A program made the translations under genes and the position numbers. Below, piece after piece: positions 1 through 6,010 of a stretch of 8,451 bases of DNA. Source of the stretch: RUG11462 sp045539315 (lineage in GTDB: Bacteria > Bacillota > Clostridia > Oscillospirales > Acutalibacteraceae); NCBI GenBank assembly GCA_045539315.1, contig JAZQFC010000029.1, positions 1 through 8,451 on the forward strand, in the 5' to 3' direction. A model generated the notes under the pieces. That model ran no database searches. It saw only the letters and a list, made by a program, of their open reading frames with translations, and had not been told where the DNA came from. Position 1 is the stretch's first letter; every line of letters begins with the position of its first letter.

Positions 1-195
1 ATTATAAGCGGCGATGGAATTTTAACGGTTGTATATAAAAATAAAAACCGCGAAGAAGTCTTTGATAGCAATAATAGTAGATTAATAGATTACTATGACG
101 GAAGTTGGATTATCGCACCAGAAAACATAGATGTTCTTAATAGAATGAAAAACCATTACGATACTGATGAATTAGAAGAAAGCATACTGTTTTAA
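1..195 (+). CDS. 3' end of a hypothetical phage protein (partial)
   Basis: The frame is open from the first base to a TAA at 193-195, giving 64 residues. The start lies outside the window. The visible part begins IISGDGILTVVYKNKNREEV and ends DTDELEESILF. It looks like a small beta-rich soluble fold (alternating hydrophobics, and a DYYDGSWII segment) with an acidic helical tail. I see no catalytic motif, signal peptide or membrane segment, and I do not recognise the family. It lies 12 bases upstream of the next gene, whose SD follows its stop directly, so both are probably in one transcript. That it codes is fairly sure, from frame openness and context; its function is unknown. Confidence 0.7.
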   Translation: MISGDGILTVVYKNKNREEVFDSNNSRLIDYYDGSWIIAPENIDVLNRMKNHYDTDELEESILF

Positions 196-207
196 AAGGA
201 GGATCGT

Positions 208-366
208 ATGAAATTCGTTAGAACGAAATGTTTAAATTGTTATTATTTGCACATTATGAATTCAATTCTAAATAAAACAGGTTATCTTTGTTCTTATGAT
301 TTTACAGCAAGAACCAAAAAGGAAATGAAGAAAATAAAAAAATGCCCACATTATAAGGAGAATTAG
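208..366 (+). CDS. 52-residue four-cysteine mini-protein, probable zinc-binding
   Basis: The ATG at 208 is preceded by a near-perfect SD (AAGGAGG, 196-202), and the ORF ends at TAG 364-366. The protein has four cysteines: C8-x2-C11, then C28 inside GYLCSY, and C46 in the closing KKCPHYKEN. Short proteins with an opening CxxC, a central GYxC and a final CxxY/F are common in Firmicutes and their phages and are usually taken as zinc-ribbon-like knuckles; that family resemblance is from memory. The middle (residues 33-45) is very lysine-rich, which would suit nucleic-acid or acidic-protein binding, but this is inference. The next gene starts 4 bases after its stop, so it is probably co-translated. 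Function unknown. Confidence 0.7.
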   Translation: MKFVRTKCLNCYYLHIMNSILNKTGYLCSYDFTARTKKEMKKIKKCPHYKEN

Positions 367-370
367 AATT

Positions 371-763
371 ATGTTAAAATCAACAAAAATCGCATTAGCG
401 CAGCGACAAAATGCGCTTAAAGAACAAGCAAAATCAAACGAATTGAAACGACAAGAAATCGAAGAAACTAAACGCCATAATCTTGTCGAAGAAGAAACAA
501 AAGATAGAGTGGAGATTTCTAAAAAAGAATATTTAGAATTGTTAGAACAAAACGAACAGCTTCGAACTGATTTAAACGATGCCAATGCAACTATTAAAAA
601 GATGTTAGAACCATTTCTTAAAGCTGGAATTAGTAAGAATGTTTATGAAAAGTTTTTAGCAAACGAGTTCTGGGCTGATATCTCGACTTTTTATGATTCT
701 AGTTCGCTTTGTGAAAATATTCGTATCATTTTTAGAGTGCCGTTGGATGAAATGAAGGAGTAA
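371..763 (+). CDS. Coiled-coil hypothetical phage protein
   Basis: This is a 130-residue protein. ATG 371 follows the SD-like AAGGAGAA at 355-362, which overlaps the end of the upstream gene. Residues 1-80 are highly charged and helical (rich in K, E, Q, R), with heptad-like spacing in EISKKEYLELLEQNEQL, predicting a coiled coil and probably an oligomer. The last 50 residues look globular and contain aromatic and hydrophobic positions (FWADISTFYDSS, NIRIIFRVPLDEM). No enzyme motif, signal peptide or membrane helix is visible. The ISKKEYxxLLE phrase resembles short phage early-region proteins of Firmicutes, but I cannot name a family. The acidic and basic residues alternate, so the overall charge gives no clue to DNA binding. 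Confidence 0.72.
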   Translation: MLKSTKIALAQRQNALKEQAKSNELKRQEIEETKRHNLVEEETKDRVEISKKEYLELLEQNEQLRTDLNDANATIKKMLEPFLKAGISKNVYEKFLANEFWADISTFYDSSSLCENIRIIFRVPLDEMKE

Positions 764-769
764 GTTATT

Positions 770-1123
770 ATGAGATTAATGAAGAAAGAATTGATGAGTG
801 CTATCAACCAACCAATGTGTTTTGGAAGCCGTTTAGTTGGTAAAAAAATGTTTGCTCAAATTATTAAAGAACTTTGTGAATATAAAACCATTGAAGAAGA
901 ATTAGGCATTGACTTGATTACTTTGTCTAAAGCATTACAGCAAGATTCTATTTGGGTTAGAGAACATAATACCAAAGAAAAAGAAATTGTATGCGAAAGA
1001 ATTAGATTAAACTTTCTCAATAGAACATTAGATTTTGTTGAACCGAGAAAAGAAATAGGAATAGGAAGAAACTTGTTTGATTATGGCGAATCTTGGGCAT
1101 TAACCAGGGAGGAACTATTATGA
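770..1123 (+). CDS. Hypothetical phage protein with a C-terminal YGxSWALTREEL tail
   Basis: This 117-residue protein starts at ATG 770, with AAGGAG 755-760 upstream. Residues 25-60 are helical (KKMFAQIIKELCEY, then EEELGIDLITLSKAL) and could be a small DNA-binding or interaction domain. Residues 64-85 are charged. The C-terminus, FDYGESWALTREELL, resembles a tail I associate with several small phage proteins from Firmicutes (YGKTWALTKEEL-type). Such tails are recurrent but functionally uncharacterised as far as I know. The stop overlaps the next start as ATGA at 1120-1123, indicating translational coupling. No catalytic residues can be pointed to. Confidence 0.72.
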   Translation: MRLMKKELMSAINQPMCFGSRLVGKKMFAQIIKELCEYKTIEEELGIDLITLSKALQQDSIWVREHNTKEKEIVCERIRLNFLNRTLDFVEPRKEIGIGRNLFDYGESWALTREELL

Positions 1124-1347
1124 AAAAATGGTTAGTTAGAATTTCATACTGCACAAGAGATAATGATTTGGTGGCAGTTGTTAAAACAAAAGATATAGAA
1201 AAATATATGAATGATTTTGTTAAAGACATTTTAGACCAAATAAACGGTTATGAATATCAAGAATTAAAACATCTAAAAAGAAATGAAATTGATTTATTAT
1301 GTGGTGCATATAATGGCACTGATATCATAAAGGAAGTGTTGTCATGA
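1120..1347 (+). CDS. Hypothetical 75-residue phage protein
   Basis: I place the start at ATG 1120, which overlaps the previous stop (ATGA) and has a strong SD, AGGGAGGA at 1106-1113, six bases upstream. A longer in-frame TTG start at 1093 would waste this SD. The protein begins MKKWLVRISYCTRDNDLVAV, suggesting a small alpha/beta fold: a beta strand, then helices at about residues 24-50, then an acidic end (GTDIIKEVLS). There are two cysteines but no paired metal-binding pattern. I do not recognise the family. It overlaps the next gene by four bases (ATGA at 1344-1347) and belongs to the same run of small accessory proteins. Confidence 0.68.
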   Translation: MKKWLVRISYCTRDNDLVAVVKTKDIEKYMNDFVKDILDQINGYEYQELKHLKRNEIDLLCGAYNGTDIIKEVLS

Positions 1348-1694
1348 ATGAAGAATTAGAAGCATTAAGAAGATTAAGAAACACTTTACTTACAGAGGCT
1401 TATGCGCAAGATGTTTTGCCAGATGTGGAAATCATTGAAGCTGCTCTTAAAGACTATGAAAAATTAAAAGATGAATACGATAGATTGGAAAGTATCTATA
1501 ACCATTTTATCAAACAATATAATCAGTTGATGAAAGATCATAGCAAGGTGCTTAAAGCATTAGAGATTATTAAAAGATTAATAAACAAATCCGGAATTGA
1601 AAATTGGATATACGAAACTGAAAATGATTATGTGTTTGCAGATTTTAGAATTAGTAAAGAAGAATATGATTTGTTGAAGGAGGTATTGTTATGA
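1344..1694 (+). CDS. Helical/coiled-coil phage protein
   Basis: This 116-residue protein starts at ATG 1344 inside the upstream stop; AAAGGAAG at 1329-1336 is the probable SD. It is almost entirely helical and charged: an N-terminal helix (EELEALRRLRNTLLTEA), a segment DVEIIEAALKDYEKLKDEYD, then a long coiled-coil-like stretch to about residue 85, and a closing ISKEEYDLLKEVLL. The combination of LEALxRLRN, IIExALKDYE, KALEIIK and a final EEYDLLKEVL is familiar from many short proteins in Firmicutes phage early regions, none with a function known to me. It is coupled to its downstream neighbour by another ATGA at 1691-1694. Translation is likely; the role is unknown. Confidence 0.75.
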   Translation: MNEELEALRRLRNTLLTEAYAQDVLPDVEIIEAALKDYEKLKDEYDRLESIYNHFIKQYNQLMKDHSKVLKALEIIKRLINKSGIENWIYETENDYVFADFRISKEEYDLLKEVLL

Positions 1695-1885
1695 CACCAA
1701 TTGAAAAATACATATTAGACATACTATTAAACGGAAAGAATGGAGGCACAAATGTTCGTGTTTTAATTATGGAAACATTTTCTCCTATTGGCGGCGGAGA
1801 AAACACTGATATTACCGATGAATTGAAAGAAATTATTACTAAAAGTCTTGAATTAAAGGAGATAGAAAATGAAAAAGAAGATTAA
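1691..1885 (+). CDS. Hypothetical 64-residue acidic protein
   Basis: ATG 1691 overlaps the previous TGA, with GAAGGAGG at 1676-1683 as a strong SD. The protein opens with a helix (TPIEKYILDILLNG), has a glycine-rich middle (KNGGTN, SPIGGGEN) and ends in an acidic helix (TDELKEIITKSLELKEIENE). There are no cysteines, no membrane segment and no recognised motif. It overlaps the next gene by 17 bases, because that gene's SD (AAAGGAGAT, 1856-1864) lies within this coding sequence. The conserved SD and tight coupling on both sides are the best evidence that it is real. Confidence 0.62.
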   Translation: MTPIEKYILDILLNGKNGGTNVRVLIMETFSPIGGGENTDITDELKEIITKSLELKEIENEKED

Positions 1886-2408
1886 AGCATATGAAATTAA
1901 ATTTATTAAAAGAACTCATGATCATATTGATAGAGTAAACAAATATGCCAAGAAGATAGGCAAAGAATATCCACACCATGACGAAGATAAATTCAATGAA
2001 TTATATGCTGGTTATTCTTTAATGTCTAAAAATAAAGAAGATATTACAAAAGAAGAACAAGCAATGATTGATGACGCTACTTTTAAACATGTTATTAACA
2101 ACGAGCACCACTGTGAACATTGGGTAGATCCTAAAGATATTGAAGGATTCTCTAGGTATAATCCAACTCCTCATGGTTGTTTAGATTGTTCTAAAATGCC
2201 TAATGATGCTTTAGAAGAAATGTGCTGCGATTGGTGTGCTATGAGTGAAGAATTTAATAACACCCCTTTTGAATGGTATAAAAAGAACAAAGATACCAGG
2301 TGGCATTTTAATGAAGAACAAGATAAGTTTATTTTAGATACCTTGCATAAATTATGGGGTGAAAGCGTTGCCCTGCTATATGTAAACAAAGGAGAACAAA
2401 ATAAATGA
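1869..2408 (+). CDS. DUF5662-like, histidine-rich HD-type protein
   Basis: This 179-residue protein starts at ATG 1869 with the SD AAAGGAGAT 1856-1864. Seen directly: an N-terminal helix with H17 and H19 (RTHDHIDRVN), then YPHHDEDKF at residues 35-42, a cluster NEHHCEHW at 78-85, and EEMCCDWCAMS at 116-126, followed by a tryptophan-containing C-terminal helix. The order H...HHDxxKF...NxHHxEHW...EMxCDWxAMS matches what I know as DUF5662, found in Firmicutes and their phages. The paired His/Asp residues suggest a metal-binding, HD-phosphohydrolase-like helical protein, but no substrate is established. Cysteines C104, C107, C119, C120 and C123 might add a second metal site; this is inference. 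It overlaps the ASCH gene by four bases, so the two are probably made together. Confidence 0.78.
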   Translation: MKKKIKAYEIKFIKRTHDHIDRVNKYAKKIGKEYPHHDEDKFNELYAGYSLMSKNKEDITKEEQAMIDDATFKHVINNEHHCEHWVDPKDIEGFSRYNPTPHGCLDCSKMPNDALEEMCCDWCAMSEEFNNTPFEWYKKNKDTRWHFNEEQDKFILDTLHKLWGESVALLYVNKGEQNK

Positions 2409-3019
2409 AAGCAATAATGATTAGCGACAAACCTAAATGGTGCGCCTTAATGATGAATGGCGATAAAACCATTGAGGTTAGAAAAAACAAGGCACTAGCG
2501 AGTGCAATTCAAAAACTCATTGATGAATATGGGTATGCCGAGATTTATGTGTATTGTAGCAAAGATGATAAGAACGGTCTTTATTTTGTTAATGAATATG
2601 TTTGTTTAAACCAAAAAGGTTGTGTTCCAAGCGATAAAAACGGCAAGGTTGTGTTCAAATTTCGTTGCTATAAAGTAGAAGAAATCGAAGATGTTTATAG
2701 TCAAGAAAATGAATTTGGTGGTTTGTGTGAAAGTTATGGAACTAAAACCTTAAAAACTAACTCTTTATTGAATAAAGCACAATTAGATTATTTGGAATTG
2801 GCAGATTATTTGAATGATTATACGCCTTTCGGTTATGCCATTCACATTAGCGATTTAGAAATCTTTGATAAGCCAAAAGAATTGAGTGAGTTCGAAACTA
2901 CGAAACAACATTTAGTAGGTGTCATTGGGCAAGCACAACCTATTATACAAAACATAAGATTAACCAAAGCCCCACAGAATATGGTTTACATTGAAGTTGA
3001 AGAAAGCACCCATAAATGA
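2405..3019 (+). CDS. ASCH-domain protein
   Basis: This 204-residue protein has its ATG at 2405 inside the upstream TGA, with AAAGGAGAA at 2389-2397 as SD. The N-terminus reads KAIMISDKPKWCALMMNGDK followed by TIEVRK. This is the diagnostic ASCH pattern: an early I/P-x-W segment, then the GxKTxExR loop. A beta strand (AEIYVYCSK), the strand VVFKFRCYKVEEI, and a C-terminal YAIHISDLEIFDKPKEL...LTKAPQNMVYIE complete the usual PUA-like barrel; similar ends occur in phage ASCH proteins. ASCH domains bind RNA or modified nucleosides, and some are nucleoside amidohydrolases. I cannot tell which applies here. It sits next to the DUF5662-like gene and just before the homing endonuclease, whose promoter overlaps its last codons. 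Confidence 0.82.
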   Translation: MKAIMISDKPKWCALMMNGDKTIEVRKNKALASAIQKLIDEYGYAEIYVYCSKDDKNGLYFVNEYVCLNQKGCVPSDKNGKVVFKFRCYKVEEIEDVYSQENEFGGLCESYGTKTLKTNSLLNKAQLDYLELADYLNDYTPFGYAIHISDLEIFDKPKELSEFETTKQHLVGVIGQAQPIIQNIRLTKAPQNMVYIEVEESTHK

Positions 3020-3025
3020 TATAAT
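2997..3025 (+). promoter_or_regulatory. Putative extended -10 sigma-70 promoter for the HNH gene
   Basis: A -35-like TTGAAG (2997-3002) lies 17 bases upstream of a perfect TATAAT (3020-3025), which is preceded by TG at 3017-3018 (extended -10). Transcription would start near 3032, only about 13 bases before the ATG at 3045, so the leader would barely include the SD. That short leader, and the frequency of TATAAT in AT-rich DNA, keep the confidence moderate. Confidence 0.45.
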
Positions 3026-3044
3026 AATTAAGGGGGCAAATAAT

Positions 3045-3587
3045 ATGTTCAAAAAAATTAGTATTAATAATAACTATTCAATAGACGAAAATGGAAATGT
3101 AAGGAATGATAAAAGAGGGACATTGTTATCTCAATGGATAAGCAAACAAGGTAAAGGTTATTATTGTGTATCTCTTTACTTTGGACACAAAAAACAAGGT
3201 AATTTTGGTGTTCATCGTTTATTGGCGCAAGCATTTATCCCTAATCCAAATAATTATGAAGAAATAAATCATATAGATGGAAACACAAGAAATAATGCTC
3301 TTTCTAATTTAGAATGGTGTTCTCATAAAATGAATATTGAACACGCAATAAAAATCATAAAAGTATTTGATAACTACAAAAAGCATACAACCAATTCAAG
3401 AAAAGAAGTTGCTCAAATTGATATGAAAACTAATGAAGTTATCGCTGTTTACAAAAGTGTAAGGGAAGCCGAAAAACAAACAGGAATTGCTAGTCCTTAT
3501 ATTGTAAATTGTGCAAACGGAAAACAAAAATATGCAAAAGGATTTTATTGGAAATATCTAAAATATTTGGAGGTAGATTATGATTGA
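3045..3587 (+). CDS. HNH homing endonuclease (NUMOD4-HNH-NUMOD1 type)
   Basis: I choose ATG 3045 because AGGGGG (3031-3036) gives an SD and because the homology begins here. An upstream in-frame TTG at 2991 lies inside the ASCH gene. The 180 residues show three modules. Residues 1-30 are NUMOD4-like (NYSIDENGNVRN). Residues 55-100 form the HNH_3 core: H57 in VHRLLAQAF, then NHIDGNTRNN (75-84) and LSNLEWCSHKMN (86-97), where H76, D78, N84 and N97 are likely catalytic or metal residues. Residues 121-170 are NUMOD1-like (VAQIDMKTNEVIAVY... to GFYWKY), a DNA-binding tail. Such enzymes are free-standing or intron-borne homing nucleases that nick or cut phage DNA. No intron is visible around it. 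It overlaps the next gene by eight bases and carries its own promoter, as mobile genes often do. Confidence 0.9.
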   Translation: MFKKISINNNYSIDENGNVRNDKRGTLLSQWISKQGKGYYCVSLYFGHKKQGNFGVHRLLAQAFIPNPNNYEEINHIDGNTRNNALSNLEWCSHKMNIEHAIKIIKVFDNYKKHTTNSRKEVAQIDMKTNEVIAVYKSVREAEKQTGIASPYIVNCANGKQKYAKGFYWKYLKYLEVDYD

Positions 3588-3939
3588 TAATGGAATTTAC
3601 ACAAGAAACTTTGCTAATTCACTTCAATTAAGTGGGTTGGTTGCACAAAAGTTAAAAATTAAAACAATTAAAGCAAATGGTGTGGATATGAAAATTGGAT
3701 CGTTTGTCTTAATTCAAAATTATATCGGTCATAATAACTATCGCTACAAAAAGCATATTATCTGTTGCACTCGCAGCCAAAAGGTTATTGATGAATTGCT
3801 ATCTTATGACAAGCAAATATATATCACATGTTTAGGTAAATTAGATGGTTATTGGAACGAAAGGGCAGGTATGACTACTTATTACCCACTTATTGAAGAA
3901 ATCAATGTGGAAAGTATATGCCCAGAAGATATGAGGTGA
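3580..3939 (+). CDS. Hypothetical phage protein, possibly OB-fold-like
   Basis: This 119-residue protein starts at ATG 3580, preceded by TTGGAGG at 3567-3573, within the end of the HNH gene. Its middle and end are beta-rich: GSFVLIQNYIGH, HIICCTRSQK, then YITCLGKLDGYW and TTYYPLIEEI. The alternation of strands and the phrase GKLDGYWNERAG followed by TYYPLIEE hint at an OB-like barrel such as a single-strand DNA-binding protein, but this is an impression from strand pattern, not a motif match. There is an early helix (FANSLQLSGLVAQKL). It ends four bases before the next gene, which may be its partner. I do not recognise a named family. Confidence 0.7.
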   Translation: MIDNGIYTRNFANSLQLSGLVAQKLKIKTIKANGVDMKIGSFVLIQNYIGHNNYRYKKHIICCTRSQKVIDELLSYDKQIYITCLGKLDGYWNERAGMTTYYPLIEEINVESICPEDMR

Positions 3940-3943
3940 TGAA

Positions 3944-4444
3944 ATGTCAAAAGTAAATATTGATACTCGTATCTTGGGTAGTAAACACCCCAAACAAGTT
4001 AAAATACCAAATAGTAATCAAATTCCTAGACTATCTTATGGTCGCACACTATTAGAAATGAAAAAGACTAATAGGTGGGTAGCATATTTCGGTTATGGTG
4101 TAGTGATGAGTATTGCGAAATGTGAAGATTTTGACCTTGTAACAGTAGATTTTGGAACAGGTGTTAATTCGCCTTGCAAAGTTTACTTTCGCACCTTAAA
4201 TAGCCGAAAACAAGTATATACATTAAAGGTTGGGCAATTTGCGTTGTTCGGTATGATCCAAAACATACAAGCCGCCTTAAAAGAAAAGAAGCTCTATTAT
4301 GCGCTATGGTGTATGGGTATCTATGTGCCAAAAGCCATTGATATTAAGACTAACCCATTAAAAGAAGAAGAAATAACGGAATTAACCGAAGAAGAATATG
4401 GCGAAGGTCTTACTTTCCTAGATACATTAAAAAAGAACGATTAA
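3944..4444 (+). CDS. Hypothetical 166-residue phage protein
   Basis: ATG 3944 follows AGGTGATG (3934-3941). The N-terminal 40 residues are basic (TRILGSKHPKQVKIPNSNQI and on to RTLLEMKKTNRW), then come beta-rich hydrophobic segments (WVAYFGYGVVMSIA, DLVTVDFGTG, VYFRTLNSRKQVYTLKVGQF) and a helix (IQNIQAALKEKKLYYALWCM). The C-terminus is acidic (KEEEITELTEEEYGEG). The hydrophobic stretches contain charged residues at short intervals, so I do not call membrane helices. It may work with the beta-rich protein just upstream, given the 4-base gap. The family is not recognised. It could be a DNA-binding or replication accessory protein, but the sequence gives no direct proof. Confidence 0.7.
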   Translation: MSKVNIDTRILGSKHPKQVKIPNSNQIPRLSYGRTLLEMKKTNRWVAYFGYGVVMSIAKCEDFDLVTVDFGTGVNSPCKVYFRTLNSRKQVYTLKVGQFALFGMIQNIQAALKEKKLYYALWCMGIYVPKAIDIKTNPLKEEEITELTEEEYGEGLTFLDTLKKND

Positions 4445-4485
4445 AAATTATATTGCATTATAAGATTAAAGGAGATAATATAAAT

Positions 4486-4746
4486 ATGCGAAACGAAAAA
4501 ACGATTATTGGAAAACTACTCAAAGAAAGGAAAATCACATTACCAAAGGCAGCGGAATTAACCGGCATTACTTATGGCACGATTATTCACCTTGCCTACA
4601 AGCAATTTGATTTAAAGGAAATTAAGGTTGATACACTCATTAGATTATGTGTCGGTCTTAATGTCAAAGCAGTAGATTTATTCCCAGAAAACGAAAAAGA
4701 CCTAATCAAAAGGTTATCTCGTAAATCTCGCAAAAAGACACTTTGA
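4486..4746 (+). CDS. XRE-family helix-turn-helix DNA-binding protein
   Basis: I take ATG 4486, with AAAGGAG at 4468-4474; the spacing of about 11 bases is long. The alternative in-frame TTG at 4453 lies upstream of this SD. The 86-residue protein has an XRE/Cro-type domain at residues 6-67: IIGKLLKERKITLPKAAEL (helices 1 and 2), TGITYGTIIHLAYKQ (recognition helix 3), then VDTLIRLCVGLNVKAVDLF (helices 4 and 5; the VDTLxRLCxxLxVxxxDLF pattern is typical). The C-terminal tail is strongly basic (KRLSRKSRKKTL). It is presumably a repressor or activator of this phage's own transcription. A partner operator was not found by eye, and the gene lies inside the operon, not at a divergent switch, so a role as late or accessory regulator is more likely than as lysogeny repressor. 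Confidence 0.85.
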   Translation: MRNEKTIIGKLLKERKITLPKAAELTGITYGTIIHLAYKQFDLKEIKVDTLIRLCVGLNVKAVDLFPENEKDLIKRLSRKSRKKTL

Positions 4747-4767
4747 TAAAATGAAAGGAGAAACGCT

Positions 4768-5019
4768 ATGCCAAGTATTAACAAAGTATTAATTGATTAT
4801 GAATTTAAAGTAAATGGGGGAAAAGAAGAATGGACTTATTCTATTTTTATCACACCCGATTTACTAGATGAATATTATGGTTGTAAAGCAGTTCACAAAG
4901 ACTTATTCTGCTTTTTGGACTTTGACCGTTTAGTGGATGAAAACATTGGTTTCTTGGAATGGTTAAAAGCAAAGTTCTACGATGATGCCAAAGAAGAATT
5001 TGAAAGGTATTATTTATGA
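4768..5019 (+). CDS. Hypothetical acidic 83-residue phage protein
   Basis: ATG 4768 has the strong SD AAAGGAGAA at 4754-4762. The protein opens with beta strands (KVLIDYEFKV, WTYSIFITPDLLDEYYG), has a short CKAVHKDLFCF segment and ends in a helix rich in acidic and aromatic residues (FLEWLKAKFYDDAKEEFERYY). It is markedly acidic and small, which in phages is sometimes seen in DNA mimics or host-takeover proteins, but nothing specific supports that here. The stop overlaps the next ATG (ATGA, 5016-5019). Family not recognised. Confidence 0.65.
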   Translation: MPSINKVLIDYEFKVNGGKEEWTYSIFITPDLLDEYYGCKAVHKDLFCFLDFDRLVDENIGFLEWLKAKFYDDAKEEFERYYL

Positions 5020-5171
5020 ACACCGATTACCTACTAGATTATCATTCTTCCATAATGGAAAGATTAAAAGACCATTGTAAGTGTTGCCCTAATGCTAAAC
5101 AATGCCACGAGGAATGCACCGAAAATGAGTGTGCCAATTACCAAGAAATAGAAAAGGAAATGCGTTTATGA
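5016..5171 (+). CDS. 51-residue six-cysteine mini-protein, probable zinc-binding
   Basis: ATG 5016 overlaps the previous TGA, with GAAAGG at 5001-5006 as a plausible SD. Six cysteines fall in 19 residues: C21, C23, C24, C30, C34 and C39, in the run CKCCPNAKQC then HEECTENEC, with H20 and H31 beside them. That density points to one zinc knuckle or a small two-metal cluster rather than disulphides, since no signal peptide is present. Flanking segments are helical and charged (SIMERLKDH, YQEIEKEMRL). It ends in an ATGA overlap with the next gene at 5168-5171. The frame, length and coupling make it a believable gene. Function unknown; protein or nucleic-acid binding is a guess. Confidence 0.65.
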   Translation: MNTDYLLDYHSSIMERLKDHCKCCPNAKQCHEECTENECANYQEIEKEMRL

Positions 5172-5452
5172 CAAAGTATAAAGACAAAATCTATGATGGT
5201 AGGTGGAAAGTATTAGGGTGTCATAACACTCAATACACATTAGAAAATATCTATAATCATCATCAAATAGTCATAGCCAATAACACTATGGCAAAAATAG
5301 ACAAAGGCGAAACTACTGTTAGCAATGTATTAAGTTATAGGGCTTCATTAAGTGGATTTAATCCTAGTCAACCTTATCCTAGATACTCTAAAAGTTATAA
5401 AAGAGCTGTCTATGTTGCACACCGCGAAATAGAAAAGAAGAAAGGAAAGTAA
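5168..5452 (+). CDS. Hypothetical basic 94-residue phage protein
   Basis: I start at ATG 5168, coupled to the preceding stop (ATGA), with AAAAGGAAA at 5152-5160 as a weak SD. A longer in-frame GTG at 5129 would read deep into the upstream gene. The protein begins KYKDKIYDGRWKVLGC and continues YTLENIYNHHQIVIANNTMA, then GETTVSNVLSYRASL. The YDGRWKV...YTLENIYN...TVS pattern resembles small basic proteins of Firmicutes phages that I cannot name. It has a tyrosine- and lysine-rich tail ending EIEKKKGK. The positive charge makes nucleic-acid contact plausible, but that is inference. Confidence 0.68.
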   Translation: MTKYKDKIYDGRWKVLGCHNTQYTLENIYNHHQIVIANNTMAKIDKGETTVSNVLSYRASLSGFNPSQPYPRYSKSYKRAVYVAHREIEKKKGK

Positions 5453-5455
5453 AGT

Positions 5456-6010
5456 ATGTTTGAACAATATAGCATTTTAGACCAAATTACCGAAGATGAT
5501 TTACAAAGAATCCACGATGAAAAATATGAAGAAAGCTCTTTAACCCCAAGACAATGGGAACTATATAGACTTATCAAACATAATTCATTAGTGGAACATA
5601 GAAAGACCACCCAAAAGGAAATCTGCGACACCATTAGTGGTTATGTATGGAACGATAAAGAACAAGTCCATGACCATTGCCCTGCTATTTGGAAAGATAT
5701 TAAAGACAATAACGAGAGTTTGGAACACGATAAAATCATCATTTCTAAAAACTTTGAATATTGGATTGGTAGCGAAAGAGAAACTAAACAATTTCTTAAA
5801 GACTTATGGAAAGCACTAACACCAAGACTACAAAGATATTGGAAATATGTAGCGAAGATTAGTTTAGATGGTCAAGGAAAAGTGTTATCTAATCAAAACG
5901 ATCCATTAAGTGAAAAAGCTAAATTATTCCACGAAAGTTTTAATGCCTACGATATTGAAATGCAAAAGGTAAACGAAGATGAAACCGACACTACAAGTGA
6001 TACCGAATGA
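5456..6010 (+). CDS. Phage protein with N-terminal clamp-motif-like QYSILD and helical DNA-binding-like domain
   Basis: This 184-residue protein starts at ATG 5456, three bases after the previous stop, with AAAGGAAAG at 5442-5450. It opens MFEQYSILDQI, almost the same as the methyltransferase N-terminus. Residues 29-100 look like a winged-helix-type unit: TPRQWELYRLIKHNSL (helix), TTQKEICDTISGYVW (HTH-like pair), then HDHCPAIWKDIKDNNE and DKIIISKNFEYWIGS (wing-like strands). Residues 104-140 are helical and the C-terminal 15 residues are acidic. I know similar proteins only as uncharacterised phage early proteins. The HTH call rests on helix spacing only. It overlaps the following gene by 32 bases. 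Confidence 0.72.
   Translation: MFEQYSILDQITEDDLQRIHDEKYEESSLTPRQWELYRLIKHNSLVEHRKTTQKEICDTISGYVWNDKEQVHDHCPAIWKDIKDNNESLEHDKIIISKNFEYWIGSERETKQFLKDLWKALTPRLQRYWKYVAKISLDGQGKVLSNQNDPLSEKAKLFHESFNAYDIEMQKVNEDETDTTSDTE

Noticed and set aside
268..585. 105-residue minus-strand ORF
   Set aside because: It lies opposite two + strand genes with good SDs, is Ser/Phe/Cys-rich as expected from the antisense of an AT-rich gene, and has no SD. The other minus-strand ORFs (e.g. 1017-1229, 2171-2389, 5410-5634, 5588-5791, 7548-7772) are rejected for the same reason.
1093..1119. TTG start extending the 1120 gene
   Set aside because: ATG 1120 has AGGGAGGA at the right distance and an ATGA overlap. The TTG has no SD. 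The TTG extensions at 2991, 4453 and 6364 and the GTG at 5129 fall for the same reason.
3021..3587. Group I or II intron around the HNH gene
   Set aside because: No intron core or split host gene is visible: the ASCH gene and the 3580 gene are each complete, so the endonuclease is best seen as free-standing.
4439..4485. Promoter for the XRE gene (TATAAG at 4459-4464)
   Set aside because: No acceptable -35 at 16-18 bases upstream; AT-rich background explains the -10-like match.
5637..5819. 60-residue + strand ORF inside the 5456 gene
   Set aside because: A shadow frame; the main frame has an SD, coupling and the larger conserved protein.
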